Source: Globodera rostochiensis
Lineage: Eukaryota; Nematoda; Chromadorea; Rhabditida; Heteroderidae
DNA: 64,000 nucleotides
Reading direction: 5' to 3'
Assembly: GCA_018350325.1 (NCBI GenBank)
Contig: JAEVLN010000037.1
Coordinates: 248,001 to 312,000 of the forward strand
A program made the translations under genes and the position numbers. Below are positions 44,664 to 57,672 of this stretch, piece after piece. The notes beneath the pieces were generated by a model. It was not told where the DNA came from and made no database searches. It saw only the letters and a list, made by a program, of their open reading frames with translations. How positions within the stretch are numbered: position 1 is the stretch's first letter; each line of letters opens with the position of its first letter.

Positions 44664-45642
44664 TGACAGTATCTGGATTACTGATTGACAGTATCTGGAT
44701 TCCTGATTGACAGTATCTGGATTCCTGATTGACAGTACCTGGATTTGTGATTGACAGTATCTGGATTCCTGAGCGACAGTATCTGGATTCCTGATTGACA
44801 GTATCTGGATTCCTGATTGACAGTATCTGGATTCCTGATTGACAGTATCTGGATTCCTGATTGACAGTATCTGGATTCCTGATTGACAGTATCTGGATTC
44901 CTGATTGACAGTATCTGGATTTCTGATTGACAGTATCTGGATTCCTGATTGACAGTATCTGGATTCCTGATTGACAGTATCTGGATTCCTGATTGACAGT
45001 ATCTGGATTCCTGATTGACAGTATGATTGACAGTATCTGGATTCCTGATTGACAGTATCTGGATTCCTGATTGACAGTATCTGGATTCCTGATTGACAGT
45101 ATCTGGATTCCTGATTGACAGTATCTGGATTCCTGATTGACAGTATCTGGATTCCTGATTGACAGTATCTGGATTCCTGATTGACAGTATCTGGATTCCT
45201 GATTGACAGTATCTGGATTCCTGATTGACAGTATCTGGATTCCTGATTGACAGTATCTGGATTCCTGATTGACAGTATCTGGATTCCTGATTGACAGTAT
45301 CTGGATTCCTGATTGACAGTATCTGGATTCCTGATTGACAGTATCTGGATTCCTGATTGACAGTATCTGGATTCCTGATTGACAGTATCTGGATTCCTGA
45401 TTGACAGTATCTGGATTCCTGATTGACAGTATCTGGATTCCTGATTGACAGTATCTGGATTCCTGATTGACAGTATCTGGATTCCTGATTGACAGTATCT
45501 GGATTCCTGATTGACAGTATCTGGATTCCTGATTGACAGTATCTGGATTCCTGATTGACAGTATCTGGATTCCTGATTGACAGTATCTGGATTCCTGATT
45601 GACAGTATCTGGATTCCTGATTGACAGTATCTGGATTCCTGA
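44664..45642. repeat. 22-bp minisatellite, about 44 copies
   Basis: The unit is CTGGATTCCTGATTGACAGT followed by AT. The first five or so units vary (CTGGATTACTG, ACCTGGATTTGTG, CTGAGCG). The rest are almost identical. One partial unit (GATTGACAGTAT doubled) occurs near 45016-45030. Because 22 is not a multiple of 3 and the unit has no minus-strand stop, long minus-strand frames result. The array starts about 125 bp after gene C stops. Confidence 0.95.
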
Positions 45643-46595
45643 TCATTATCGATTCTATTCAAAATTAACCATTTTAAAGTGTTTCCCATACCCTTTTACT
45701 ATTCACATTGTTCGAAAGATTGCGTGTGTCCACCCAATTTTTTGGTTCTCGCCCAAAGTTGCACGAAATATGACTCGAATTAGCGACAAAAATGCCGTGG
45801 CATCGGGTGTACACTTTCACTTTTTCAGGACAAATTTTTCAGATTTTTTTCACACAATACAAATCAAATCGAATCCCTAAAAATATTCTAAAAATTATTT
45901 TATCTGGGTTTTAATTAGAGATGGAACCGGAAGAGAAAATATCATTTTCCCGCGGGATTGAATTCGGGTCCCGACCGGGCCTTTTTTTTTAATTGTTCGG
46001 GATTGATCGGAATGGTCGGGCATTCTTCAATTCTTCTGGGGCCCGATTTCAATTTCTAGCAGTCGAGAATATCCATTTCGTGTTTCTACGCGATTCAATA
46101 TCCAAAAATTCCTGTCAAATGCAGAATTGCGTAAAGCCATTTTCAACTGCAGCATAATTAGCACTTTGCTCAGCTATTACAAGCTTAAAGCTGCGCTTGG
46201 CACTTTTTTTGATTTAACCTAATGCTCTGAAAAACGAAAAAATGAAACTTTTGTGTAAAATAAAACAGATTCATTATTGACTAATTTTCTAACCCTCTCA
46301 TTAAGAAAATCATTTTTTTTTATTAATAGTTTTTGGCATAGTGGAAGCTTTTGAAGTATTTTGTGCATGCCGCGTTCTAATGAATGCAATTCCCAAAAAG
46401 CTATTGCCTGAATTATACGTAATTCCCATATTTTTACGGTTTAAATAATTTGGCAAAAATTACTGTCACTATTTGTATTCAAAAATTCCTTAATTTAAAT
46501 AATCAGCAACATTTTCAATTTCATCCTTTATCCAATTCAGAGCCGGATTGTTCGTTGCTTAGATTTGCACTGATTTGCCCTGAAGGCAAATAAAC
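45643..46595. other. Intergenic region
   Basis: No gene recognised. A fragment of a TAGAGATGGAACCGG-ended element with CGGGATTGATCGG words lies near 45918-46060. The rest is AT-rich. Confidence 0.45.
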
Positions 46596-47484
46596 ATGTC
46601 GAAGTTGTTGGCATTTTGTTCGTCTTTGTCCGCCGCCCACAATAGCAATTTGTTCGAAGATAAAGCGTCGCCTGCACTTCATCAAGTGCTCTCTTCTTCC
46701 GCAAAATTGTTTTGTGCCGTCCCAACAAAAAGTGCCAAAAAGGCCCGACAACAGCATTCGCCTCCCCATCAAGCCCATTGTTATTGTGCCAAAAAGTATG
46801 GCACTTGCCGAATAAGTGGATCATCATCATTCTGGGCTCATTGTCAAGTTTCTCGAGGAGTGCCGTCACCGTCGTCGTCTAATGAAATATCCGGTGGCCA
46901 AGCATTGGGCGGGCATTTTAGTTGTTTGTCGGGCCAAATCCGACGGGGAGAGTGGCCAAATTTCCTAAACTTGGCCAAGCACCCGGATTCTGCAAATTTG
47001 AACCTCAGCCATTCGTCAAATCTCTTCAACCTGCTCCAACTACTCACTTCCATTATACTGCTCACACTTCCACCCCAGTCGAGCTGGTCAGCTATTTTTG
47101 GATACGTATCAACGAAATATGAAAAACATTAAAAAATAACTTATTGAAATGCCATTTTTCTTAAAAATTTTCAGTCATGTCATGCCTACGCAAATTGCTG
47201 CAACAGTTGCAGCTGCTGAAGAAGCTCTTGATGCTCAACACGTTGTCCACCCGCAACTTGCCGTTTTCCGCACAGCCGACGATCGGCGTATGCCGGACGG
47301 GGACAGCACAGTCGACAACGACGACGACGCCATCTATGAGGAGGTCGAATACTATTTGGAGGAGGAGGAGCGTCCACCATCAACGGCAACACGTACACCG
47401 CAGACGCAGATGCAGCCAGCAATGCTTACGAGATTGAACGGGACAGAAACAAACGGTGGAAATGAGGAGGAGGAGGACGGGTAA
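46596..47484 (+). CDS. Uncertain exon(s), unrecognised product
   Basis: This is a clearly more GC-rich stretch, unlike the AT-rich flanks. One frame (46596-47132) is open for 178 codons and is rich in Ser, Cys and Leu. A GTATCA donor near 47104 and an acceptor TTTTCAG near 47174 could join it to a second block. There the best-looking frame reads IAATVAAAEEALDAQHVV, then DAIYEEVEYYLEEEERPP, and ends NGGNEEEEDG just before a GTAAAA donor (about 47482). No frame choice is decisive and no family is recognised. It could be 5' exons of an unidentified gene. Confidence 0.3.
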
Positions 47485-47690
47485 AATGGACTTTTAAAAT
47501 TTAAATTATAACTAATTTTGTGACAACTTCTGGTAATTAATTAAGCCTTTAAAAGTTGATTATGATAATTATTGAGGAGGAGGAGGACGGGTAAAACTGT
47601 ACTTTTAAATTATAACTAATTTTGTGACAACATCTGGTAATTAAGCCTTTAAGAGTTGATTCTGATAATTATGGTTAAAATTAAAATGAG
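47462..47690. repeat. Direct duplication of about 105 bp
   Basis: GAGGAGGAGGACGGGTAAAA and the about 85 bp after it (including TAACTAATTTTGTGACAAC and GGTAATTAA) occur at 47464 and again at 47573 with a few changes. The duplicated piece includes the coding end and donor of the uncertain exon above. Confidence 0.75.
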
Positions 47691-50579
47691 CTTTTTTAAT
47701 TTGTGTCTTTTTTTTCTTCTCAAAGATTTGTTATTAGTCAGGCTAAACAAATTGTGTCAGAAGCCATTGAAACTGTTTTTGTCTCTCACAAAGTTCACTA
47801 ATGCGCAAAAAATTGAACAAACTTCTTCACTTTAAGCACCAAAAGGGTTGGGCTGATCATCAGCAAAATCCTTAAAGTAAATGTGAAGAAGATGGTAAAC
47901 TTTGTTTGCTCAACTAAAAAAAAACATCAAAAAAGACGGTTAAAATAAAGGGATGGACGAGACAAACACGCGACTTTAGCTCTCCCGAAGTAGCGGTTTA
48001 CCAATAAATTTTGTCTACAAAAAAGAATTATTGATTTTAAATATTTTATATTTCATTGAAAAACTAATTAAATTTTTAAACATTTTGTCTCACCTTTTCT
48101 GAAACTCAAGCTCAATCAAAAACATCATTCACATGGGTCTACCAATTTCCAAAATAATTTTTTCATGCCAATTTTTATTTCTTTCATGTTTTTCACACAA
48201 TTTCAATTCGGTTTCAGTCATTTTCAACAAGAACATGCGCTGCTTTTCCCTGAATATTTCAGCATGGGAACGGCATTTGCTGACAAACACAAAATGCCAA
48301 TGGCCCCTCAAGGGCTGTGCCAATGCCATTGGGATGGGGGGGGGGGGGGTGCCGTTTTGTTTGTCCGTATAATAATGATGTCCCACGGGTCCGACCAACC
48401 AACCCCAACCGCGCCCGTAGGGAAATGCGTGTCAATTCTCACATTCGCGCCTCATCAGTTGCAACTTTGGCCCAATTATCTATGTCCCCTCTCCAACTCA
48501 TATTTACACAAAAATTATTAATTTGCTTAAAATCCATATTTAAATTTAAACACTTTAATTGAATTTAATTGAAAAAAATACCTAAATTCATAATGAATGG
48601 GAATTTTTTCAGCTTAGTAAGTAAGACCCGGGGCTTGGTTTTGTTAATGTCTAGGCACCGCCAGTATTTTTGTATAAAATTAAATTTTCAATTTTCTCTT
48701 AGAAAATCCCAAAACAGACTTGCAAATTTTACTGGCGATAGGTGTGTAAATACGTCTAAAAATTTATTTTTGAATTATTTTATTTTTTAAAATTAATGAA
48801 GCCTCAAAACGGCACAATAGAAAAGCGTAAAAGTTGAACAAAAACTTCCTAAAATCAAATTCTTAATGAGAATGTGTTGTTTTGTCAGGCATAAATTATT
48901 CCCATAATTTGGCCAATTTTGCACTTTTCTCGTCCGTCTGTACATTTCAAAATGGCAAATCCCATTTATCAGATTATTTTGAGCTCCAACTTCGTCTGTT
49001 CAACTTAACAAACACTTTTTCATCCCCAGAAAAGCTGTCAAAATTCAAAATTCAAAATCATTAATTGAAAATTTAAATTTTCCAACTCATTCCAGCAGAT
49101 GTGCCGTAAAAAACCCCTTTCGATGCCACATATTTAAAACATTGCCCCATTTTCCGTCCGACACTTTGCTTAATTTGCATTTTTTTGGCCGATTCTTCCG
49201 GAATGAAGAAAATGAATAATTAAAAAGAAGTTACTTTGGCTTACCTATTTGTTGGCCTTAGTCTCTCGACCTTTTCGCACTTTAAATCCGAAAATCAATG
49301 CTGTTTGCTTTTGCATTTGTGTGTTATGGTTTATGGTTTCTATTTTGATTAATTGGCCCAACTTTTTGGCCCAGCTCCCCGCAATCTCTTGGCCCCAAAT
49401 GTGCTCTGGTCTGCGTTCATTCATGGCACGTTATTGTCTTTGGCAAAATTTTCGAAAAATGTTTTAATTTGCTTTGAAACTTCCCTAACACAAAAGGTTG
49501 TTTAGGTTATCAAAATCATTAAAGAATTTATTTAGACAATTGTCGATGAATTTCGTGAAAATGGCAAAAAGATTTAAAAAGGTTTATTGCAATAAAATTA
49601 ACAAAATCCAAATTTACGTCAAATAATAACAAATCGTGGGCTCCATTAATATCAAAATTTACACCGAGACGAGCCTCTTAATACAATTGACCCAAAAAGA
49701 TTATTTTTTTTTTTATTATTTCCGTGTCACATTTGCTCTTTATTAAAAAAAGATGACTACTTTATGATGCTGCGTTTTCAGTTTGGATTAACAAAAAGCT
49801 TGGATTTTTGAATAAATATTGCGCAAGATTATTATTTACGTAATAATATTTTCTTTTTATTTAAACAAAAAAACAATAATTAATTATTTAACAAAATATT
49901 AAATCAAAACTCCTAAAAAATTATGGAAATCGTAATAGAAATTACAGAGAAAAAAATTAAAAAAAATCTTTTCACATTGACCTCATCAATTCCCTTGAGT
50001 CCCAATTATGCATAAATAAAAATACCTATTTTTATCCTTTTTATATAAACCATTTTATACTTCTGACGCACTTTCAAATGATTTTTCCATGTACTGCACA
50101 GCAGGCGTAGGTCTAATTAAAGGTTATAAAATTTTAAAACAGAAAAAAAACACTGGAATAGAGACTAATTGCTAATTACGGGACGACGTCAAAAACAAGA
50201 AAACAAATCTTTAAAACCTGTTTAGGAAAAATTATGACATATTAATGAAAAGTTTTGTTATCTGAATCAGTTTTTTTGATAAATATTTAAGCCGGTTAAT
50301 AATAAGCATTTAAATGGAAATTTTAAAGCAAACTCATAATCTTTTTGAAAAATTTTTCATCGGAGATCCAAAATAGGCAATATAAAAAATAAAAATCATT
50401 TAAAATATTGTTTAAATCATCTATTATAGACCCATTCAAAGTTCTGCGTTTTGTTCATCTTTTACTTAATTTTGTACCTCAGAAAAACAAAAATCCTTGC
50501 AATTGCTTTCCGCTTCATCATTGGCATTGGCACGGCTTTATCCCTTCCACCGTCCCCCCTCGTCATCCCCCACTTACTT
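47691..50579. other. AT-rich region without a recognised gene
   Basis: I looked for exons on both strands and saw none I can support. A G tract occurs at 48338-48348. The short frames around 48130-48560 have no conserved features. This region should include the promoter and 5' UTR of the chloride-channel gene, and perhaps introns of the uncertain gene upstream. Confidence 0.4.
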
Positions 50580-53500
50580 ATGTGCCTAATCGACCAAAAT
50601 TGTCCATTTGTTGTGCCAATCTTGCTCATCATCGTCATTTTTTTACTTTCCCAGCCTTGGCCTGTCACAATGGGCAGGTTAGCTTCTCTCAAAAATAGAT
50701 TTTTTTTCTTTAAAAAATTATTGTTTACCCTTTAAATGCATTTAATTAACAACAAAAAACACTGACATGAATCTCCATTAAAAAAAAGTCTGTTATTTCG
50801 AAAATATGCAATATAGTGAAACTTAATTAGGTATCCTAGCTTCATATTTTAGATATTTTTTGGTTTTCATAAAAATTTTGAATATTCTTGAATTTTTTAA
50901 CTTTAAAACAAAAGTATCTTAAAAAAGAAGACTGAACCCCTTCAGAAAAAAAGAATTACCTCTTAAAGCCTTCTCTTCCTTATAAAACAAACAAAAAATA
51001 TTAAAATTTTTGAATTAAAAATAATATTCATTTTAGGGGTGACCCTGTCTCGGACACGCAAATCCTCTCAACATTGCTCAACAGGGGCTACGACTGGAGG
51101 GTTCGACCACCGGGCACCAATCTTTCTATACAGGGTAATTTAAATGAATTTTATCAGTGATTTTTAAATTTCACATAATTTAAATGATACCGGTGATTTT
51201 TAAATTTTACAAAGTCCAAATAAATTTGCCACAAATTTTGCAGGTGATCATGGGCCCGTGGTCGTTTATGTAAATATGCTGATCAGAAGTATATCAAAAA
51301 TTGATGACGTCAACATGGAATACAGGTAGAGGAGAGAGAGCAAAAATGAATTTTTAGTAGAGATCGGCGAGATCGAGATTCCGACCGAGATTTTCCGAAA
51401 GTCCAGATCTCGAATCTCGGAAATTTGTCAAAAACTCCGAGACCTGGTCTCTCGGAATTTCGAGACAAATCTCGATCTCGGTCTTGGCCCATCCCCAAAT
51501 CTCGATCTCGGATTTTTTAAATTTTTGTCTCTATTTAGAACAAATAAATTTATAATTATTTGAAAAACAAATTGTTTAGTGCCCAATTGACTTTCCGAGA
51601 AACTTGGGTGGACGGTAGGTTGGCCTACGGTTTGCCCAGGGATGGCAAACCGGACCACATCATTTTGACGGCTGGCCAACAAATATGGATGCCGGACAGC
51701 TTTTTTCAGGCATTTTAATTGTTGAACATTTTTTTTGTTTATAAAATTCAAAAATTTTAAGAATGAAAAAATGGCGAGAAAACATGAAATTGACAAGCCC
51801 AACGTGCTCATTCGGGTACATAAGGTAATTACTTATAAATTAGTAATTAATATTTTGTGATCGGATCCGGAAATATGCGATTTTCCTTGGCGCTAGCGCC
51901 TATTACAATTTTTAAATTTGTTAATAAGACTTAAACTAAAAATACTAACACGTAAATATCGCGCTTCTCGTAATTAATCTTTATTTTAGGATTTTATTTT
52001 CTGGGTAAATAAATATCTTTGTACACTAATTGACAAATTCATAGCCACCGGGATCCGATCTGACCCTCCATAAATTTAAGGATGGTCTGATCCTGTATAG
52101 TGTTCGCATCTCTTTGGTACTCTCTTGCCCTATGCATCTTCAGGTAGCGCAAAATTATATTAAAAATTATTTTAATTTTAATTAAAATATGTTTTAATGC
52201 ATTTTTATACACCATTTGATAAAGTATTATCCGATGGACGTGCAAACTTGTTTGATCGATCTGGCTTCCTATGCTTACACCGATTCGGACATCGGTAAGC
52301 CGTCTAGCATTATAAACTTTAATAAAATTTAATAATTTTAATTTTTAAACAGAATATCGATGGAAAGAGCAAGACCCTGTTCAGCTTAAGGACGGCCTTG
52401 AGTGAGCGGGATTTTAGTCAAATTTTAATTTTATTCCCATTGGGTCAGGTCTTCTCTTCCCAGCTTCCAGCTGACCAACGTGTCCACCACTTCATGTACT
52501 TCAAATACAAATACGGGCACATATTCGTAATATTTAGAAAATAAAATTCTTTCAGAATTAATTGTTTTCGGGAAACGGGAGAATGCAATTTAAGAACAAT
52601 TACTTTCAGGGTGGCCACCTGTAAAACCCAAAAAGCAGGATTTACGGTTGAAAAAGCAGGATCAGCCTATGCAAAAAGCAGGAATTTAGCAGGAATATTT
52701 TTAGGCGTGTAAATATACGATTTTTAACGCCATAACTTTAAAATTTTTCTGTTTTGCCCAAGATCGGAGCCTTTTCTAGCCTTGGATTTTGTTGTTGGTG
52801 GGTCTGACGGTGCCGATAAGCGCCGTCGGGAAATTTTTTCTAATTTTTAACATTTTTGTCAAGAAAATTGCGAAAAATTTTCGAAATCTGCGATTTGCAA
52901 TTTTTCAAAAATGCATTTTTTTGCGAATTTTGCTTTACCTGGTGGTGGGGGGGGGGGGAGTCGGCGGTGCTGATAGGCGCCGCTGAGAAAAACTTGTTAG
53001 ATTTGCAATCAAATTTTCAAAATTGCCGTATTTTTTGAAGATATTTAAGAATGGGAGGAGGCAGCGGTGCCGATAGGCGCCTCCGGGAAATTTTTGAAGA
53101 TTTTAACAATCTTTGTTAAGAAAATTGCTCTAAAATATAGAAATGGACATTTTTAAGCTAGAATTTTTATAAAATTTAAAAAGCAGGCAAAAAGCAGGAA
53201 AAATTCCAAAAAGCAGACAAAAGCAGGTCAAAGTGAAAAAGCAGGAATTTAGCAGGAAAAACCTGCTAAAGTAGGTTAGATGGCCACCCTGATTACTTTA
53301 GCAAATATATTGAAATGTCATGAATTACATGATCAATGCGTGCATATAAATTCACGAACCAATGAAATCATTCCAATTAGCCGAATTTATAAAAAATATA
53401 AAAATATTTTATTATTTTCCTTTAATAATTTAGCAAAATAGTTAAATTTGATTTGGTTAAATGTCAGTTGTTTGCGCACTGTCCTGACGCTCAAACGGCA

Positions 53501-56500
53501 ATTCAGGCAAGGGAAAGATCGTAAGAATGCGCACTTCAATCATTTTTTGCCTGATTTTTTAGTTACTATCTGTTACAATTGTACATTCCATCAACGATGT
53601 TGGTCATCGTTTCGTGGGTAATCTTTTTTTATTGTAAATGAAACTATTTTGCAGAGGTGGGAGCATTTTTTATTGCTTTAGAGATGCATTTTTTGTTTTT
53701 ATTGCATTTTTAAGAATTTGCCATAAAATGCCGATGCCAAAATATACTTTTGTTAGCCAAACACCTCAAAATATGCTTTATATGCACAAAAAAGCCGCTC
53801 TAAACCCAAAATAAATCCGTCCGATGGCCCTACCCAATATGTTAAAATCTGTACAAAAATTTACAAAAAAATTTTAGGTGTCCTTTTGGTTGGATCGCAC
53901 TGCAGTGCCTGCGCGAGTCACGCTTGGCGTTACCACATTGCTCACGATGACCACACAAACGTCCGGCATTAATGCCAAGCTGCCGCCTGTCAGTTACAGT
54001 AAAGCGATCGACATTTGGTGTGGAGGTGTGGGAATAGTGGCAACATTATAATTGATCTGATCGGACATTCATTGGCATTTAAATAGGAACGGTCGAGAGT
54101 CTCGATCGCGGCAGTTTAAGTATAATTAATTTCAAGCTCAAAATTCCTGGGGACTTTAGTCAATTTCTTTTACGATTTCCCGACCTCTCGGGGGCGGGAA
54201 AGTTGGAGGTCAGACCAACCCGAAGTTCAACATTAAGCATGTTTGGCCTTTATCTTCTCCGCACTGCTTGAATTTGCTTGTGTCACCTACATTTCGTCGC
54301 GGATGTTCTACAAAAGTTTGTTTATCTTTACTGAATAACATTTAAAAAAAAAGCCATGTTCAAATTGAATAGCTGGATTAGAACTTCTTGAAATTAGCAT
54401 AATTTAATTTGCCTAATTCCATTTTTTTAGGGATGCGTCCATCCGTTGGCCCCGGCAGCGGCCTATCACTTTCGCTGGGCTGTACTGGCGTGCCAAAATT
54501 GGCCACTGCACGGCTTATCACTGGAAGTGGACGGCCTTCAATCTGTGGCCGTTGTCGCGGGGTAAATAGGAAGGCTTTTTTGTTCCCGTCTTAGACCATT
54601 CCCGCCCGTTCATGCCCGCATTAAGAATGGCATTTAATTAATTAAATTTTTATTACATAACAACTGCAGGGCTGCCATTTATATGCGGAAACGTGGAAAT
54701 TCGCAAGTTTTGGGGTTCTTTTCCACGGGTTTGCCACGTTTTTTAAAGCTGTCACGTTTTCCACGTTTTGGGGTTTTTTGCCACGTTTTTTCCACGGTTT
54801 AGCCTCGAATGGACTTTTTCTAAATTTATTAGATATATATTTTAAAAATTTGTAAACATTTCGCCAATATTTGGACCAATTTTCTTAACCAATCTTGTAA
54901 AATCTTTAAAAAAAAATTTCGACCCACCCGCATCCCCAAAGTAAAGCAGAATTCCTACAAAAATTTGCATTTTTGAAAATTCCTTAACAAAAATGCAATA
55001 ACTAAAAAAACACACCCCAAAAATCGACTTTTTCCCCCAAACTGCCCCCCTCCGAATTTCTGGCTACGGGCCTGGCATAATTACTTCCTTTCTCAGCCAA
55101 ATTTGCTCAAAATTATGAAAGGTGTTGATAAATATGCTAGTTAATGATTGTTTGAGCAATTTTATATTAAATTAAAGGCTTAAACAATTCTACGTTTCCA
55201 CAACTCGTTTTTCACCTTTTTGGGTTTTGGACATGGCAGCCCTGATCTGGATGCATTTTTTGGGCCATTTTTCTTCACAAATTCCATCAAAAAATAAAAA
55301 ATTTTCTCGGCGGCGCCTATCGGCACCGCCAAGCCCCCTTCAAACTGATCCAAAAACTATTAAAATTCTTACCACTAGACAGGAACAGGTCGAATGCTGA
55401 TTTTTTTTAACCGCAATCTCCCAAAACTCAATTATAAATATTAATAAAGCCAAGATTTCCAAAATAAACGATTTTTTTGTTAAAAAGTTACCCTAAAAAA
55501 TTTTGGTACCGAAAACCGAAAAAGTACCGACAATTTTTTTTTCGGTACTTTTCGGTACCGGTACTTTTTCGGTACTTTACCGAAAAGTACCGACAATTTT
55601 TTTCGGTACTTTTCGGTACCGGTACTTTACCGAAAAGTACCGACCGAAACATTTTAGACTTTTTCGGTACTTTTCGGTACCGGTACTTTTTCGGTACTTT
55701 ACCGAAAAGTACCGACCGACCCTTCTGGCCGGTCACTACTTATTACTGGAATTAACTGGTAGTTTTGTGCTAAAGCAATGCAATAAGTATACAAAATTTT
55801 GAAAGGTATGCCCTTGAAAAATGCAAAAAATTCGCAGTTATCCTCTCCTCCTCCACCACCATCAGCGGCCACAGAATCAGCACTGTTGGCACACCAATGG
55901 ACATCAATGGCACAAACAGTACAACCAAATTGGGTAATATAAATTTATTTTGGCATAGCATTTTTGTTACCCAAAAAATTTAAAAAGCACATGACTAACT
56001 ACCAGGTTTGCCGATCAAAACTCGAAGCTTTTTCAGACTAACAGCTCAAAACTTTTTGATTGATCCAAAACTTCATTATTTTCCCTTGAAAAGGATCAAA
56101 AATGTTTAAAAAAACAAACAATCGCTTCGAAAATTTATTTTTCAAAAATTCCGAGTTTTTATGACAGATTTGGGAAACTAATGACTGCTGGAAATACAGG
56201 ACCCTGAACAGCCTGACGATGATGAAGAAGACGATGTTTGGGTTCGTCGCAAGGATGCAACCGTTGCAACAAAAGCAAACTGTTCACCATCATCCTCTCC
56301 TCCACCTCCGTTACAAATAAAAATCGACGCATCACCGATGGCACGCAGCAAGCAGGACGCACTTTTGGAGCAGGAACTGCACCTGCTCAGGTTCAACAAC
56401 GGGTCGGCCGCCGATCGACTACGGTCAGAACGGCTGAAGCGTGGTGGAATGAATCCGTTTGTCGAGATCATGAAGCGATTGCCGTTAATCCGATGGATAT

Positions 56501-57019
56501 GTCGACGCATGGAAGTGGAGGATCCGGCAAAAAAGGCTGACTACGTGTCAAGTTGGTGCACATTCCATTTACCTGCCTTTAGGGATGAAATTTAAATTAG
56601 TAATTAACAAAATAATAATTATTGGCACATTTGATTTTAATGTTATCGAATTTTATTTTTTATTTTTTTGGATTTTTATGTAAATTAGGGTAAGAATGGT
56701 TGGTTCTTCCGGACCGGTACCGGTGTTTATGGAAAATTTTGAGTTTGTTTTCCGGACTTGAGACGAGTTACAGCTAAATTATCAGATATTTGGACGGTTT
56801 ATCCGGGTCTTCTTTGAATATTTTTAAATAAATATATATTTTAATACTTTTTCAACAAATTCGGTAAACAATTCCCTCCCATTTGATAAGCAATTAAATA
56901 TGGCCCAAATTTATTTGCCGATGCAATTAATTATTTATTTAATACGTTTAGGAATTCTTTTCCCGCTGGCTTTTGCACTGTTCAATTTGGCCTATTGGCT
57001 TCGCTATTTGAAATGGTAA
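50580..57019 (+). CDS. Glutamate-gated chloride channel subunit (Cys-loop receptor)
   Basis: Seventeen exons: 50580-50677, 51037-51134, 51244-51325, 51580-51709, 51762-51824, 52081-52143, 52225-52294, 52353-52401, 52464-52526, 53468-53506, 53563-53617, 53878-54025, 54238-54315, 54431-54561, 55838-55933, 56200-56551, 56952-57019 (560 residues). It is a pentameric ligand-gated anion channel in nerve and muscle. Nematode GluCls are the ivermectin targets. Signal peptide near residues 10-30. Ligand domain: [71 protein letters not shown] (Cys-loop), [18 protein letters not shown] (second Cys pair, typical of GluCl). TM1 is [22 protein letters not shown]2 is [17 protein letters not shown] (anion signature PAR). 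TM3 is [19 protein letters not shown] long Pro/Asp-rich loop precedes TM4 ([16 protein letters not shown]). Introns 4 and 10 need GC donors. A start at 50451 in the same frame is also possible. Confidence 0.93.
51357..51536. mobile_element. hAT-like MITE, CGAGATCTCG-word family
   Basis: It lies in intron 3 of the GluCl gene. The left end is TAGAGATCGGCGAGATC and the right end GTCTCTA. TTTAG occurs on both sides, so the duplication is decayed. The interior is GAGATCTCGAATCTCGG words. Confidence 0.6.
52607..53291. mobile_element. hAT-like element, AAAAAGCAGGA-word family
   Basis: It lies in intron 9 of the GluCl gene. The ends CAGGGTGGCCA and TGGCCACCCTG are inverted, flanked by a perfect 8-bp duplication ATTACTTT (52599-52606, 53292-53299). 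AAAAGCAGGA words fill both ends. Three copies of the GC-rich motif GGTGCCGATAGGCGCC-type lie inside, near 52810, 52965 and 53067, with a G tract at 52948-52958. Confidence 0.85.
54562..55837. repeat. GluCl intron 14 with two element families
   Basis: 54669-55245 is bounded by CAGGGCTGCCAT and ATGGCAGCCCTG and filled with TTTTCCACGTTTTGGGG words. 55498-55730 is made of GGTACTTTTCGGTACCGG words, all self-complementary. GGCGGCGCCTATCGGCACCG occurs near 55309. No coding sequence recognised. Confidence 0.7.
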
Positions 57020-57672
57020 CTTCGCAATTGTCCATCGATCCCGACGGCCATATCAAATGATGCACAAAATATTTGATTTTTTTTTGAATATATTTTGTAT
57101 ATTTATTTTATTTTATGTTTAAATGTTGAACATTTTCATTAGCTTTTAAAAAATATCCCAGACCCCCGAAGTGGGGAGCAATCCTACTCAAAAATAACAT
57201 AAACTTTTAATCAATTTAGTTTAAGCACTACTATAATTCTTCTTAAATTCAAACAAATTATTTGACAGTTTAATTTCAAAAATAAAAAATATAGTTTTTT
57301 TCGCAAATTAACATCACTTTAGAGGTAAATAATTTCTTAAAAAAAACAAAAATTTAAAAAACTATAACGATTTTTTTAAAGATATGCCAAGCATTATTAT
57401 TCACCTTCATCCACCCAAAGGCAATGAATTTGCTTTACCATTCAAAAGGCGCTCGGTGAATATTTTATTTTGCCAATTCTATTCTGAATGCAGCAACATC
57501 TTTGGCCTATTGGAAATGTATTGATTACTTATGAATTACGTATAGAAAAATTGATTGATTTATGATAATATTTTACTAAATTTTTACAAAATTTAATTAT
57601 TTTAGGTGATTTATGATATTTACTAAATTTTTACAAAATTTAATTATTTTAGAGGTAATAATAATAATTACA
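57020..57672. other. AT-rich intergenic region
   Basis: No gene supported. A 40-bp direct duplication (TTTACTAAATTTTTACAAAA, then TTTAATTATTTTAG) occurs near 57574 and 57623, just before the next gene. Confidence 0.5.

Noticed and set aside
44655..45689. Long minus-strand frames of over 300 codons rich in Gln, Ser, Ile, Arg and Tyr
   Set aside because: They arise because the 22-bp unit has no stop codon in these frames. The peptide is a pure product of the minisatellite and has no flanking gene structure.
48129..48562. Overlapping frames near 48.1-48.6 kb
   Set aside because: Different frames and strands overlap with no splice support, conserved motif or codon preference. A G tract helps keep frames open.
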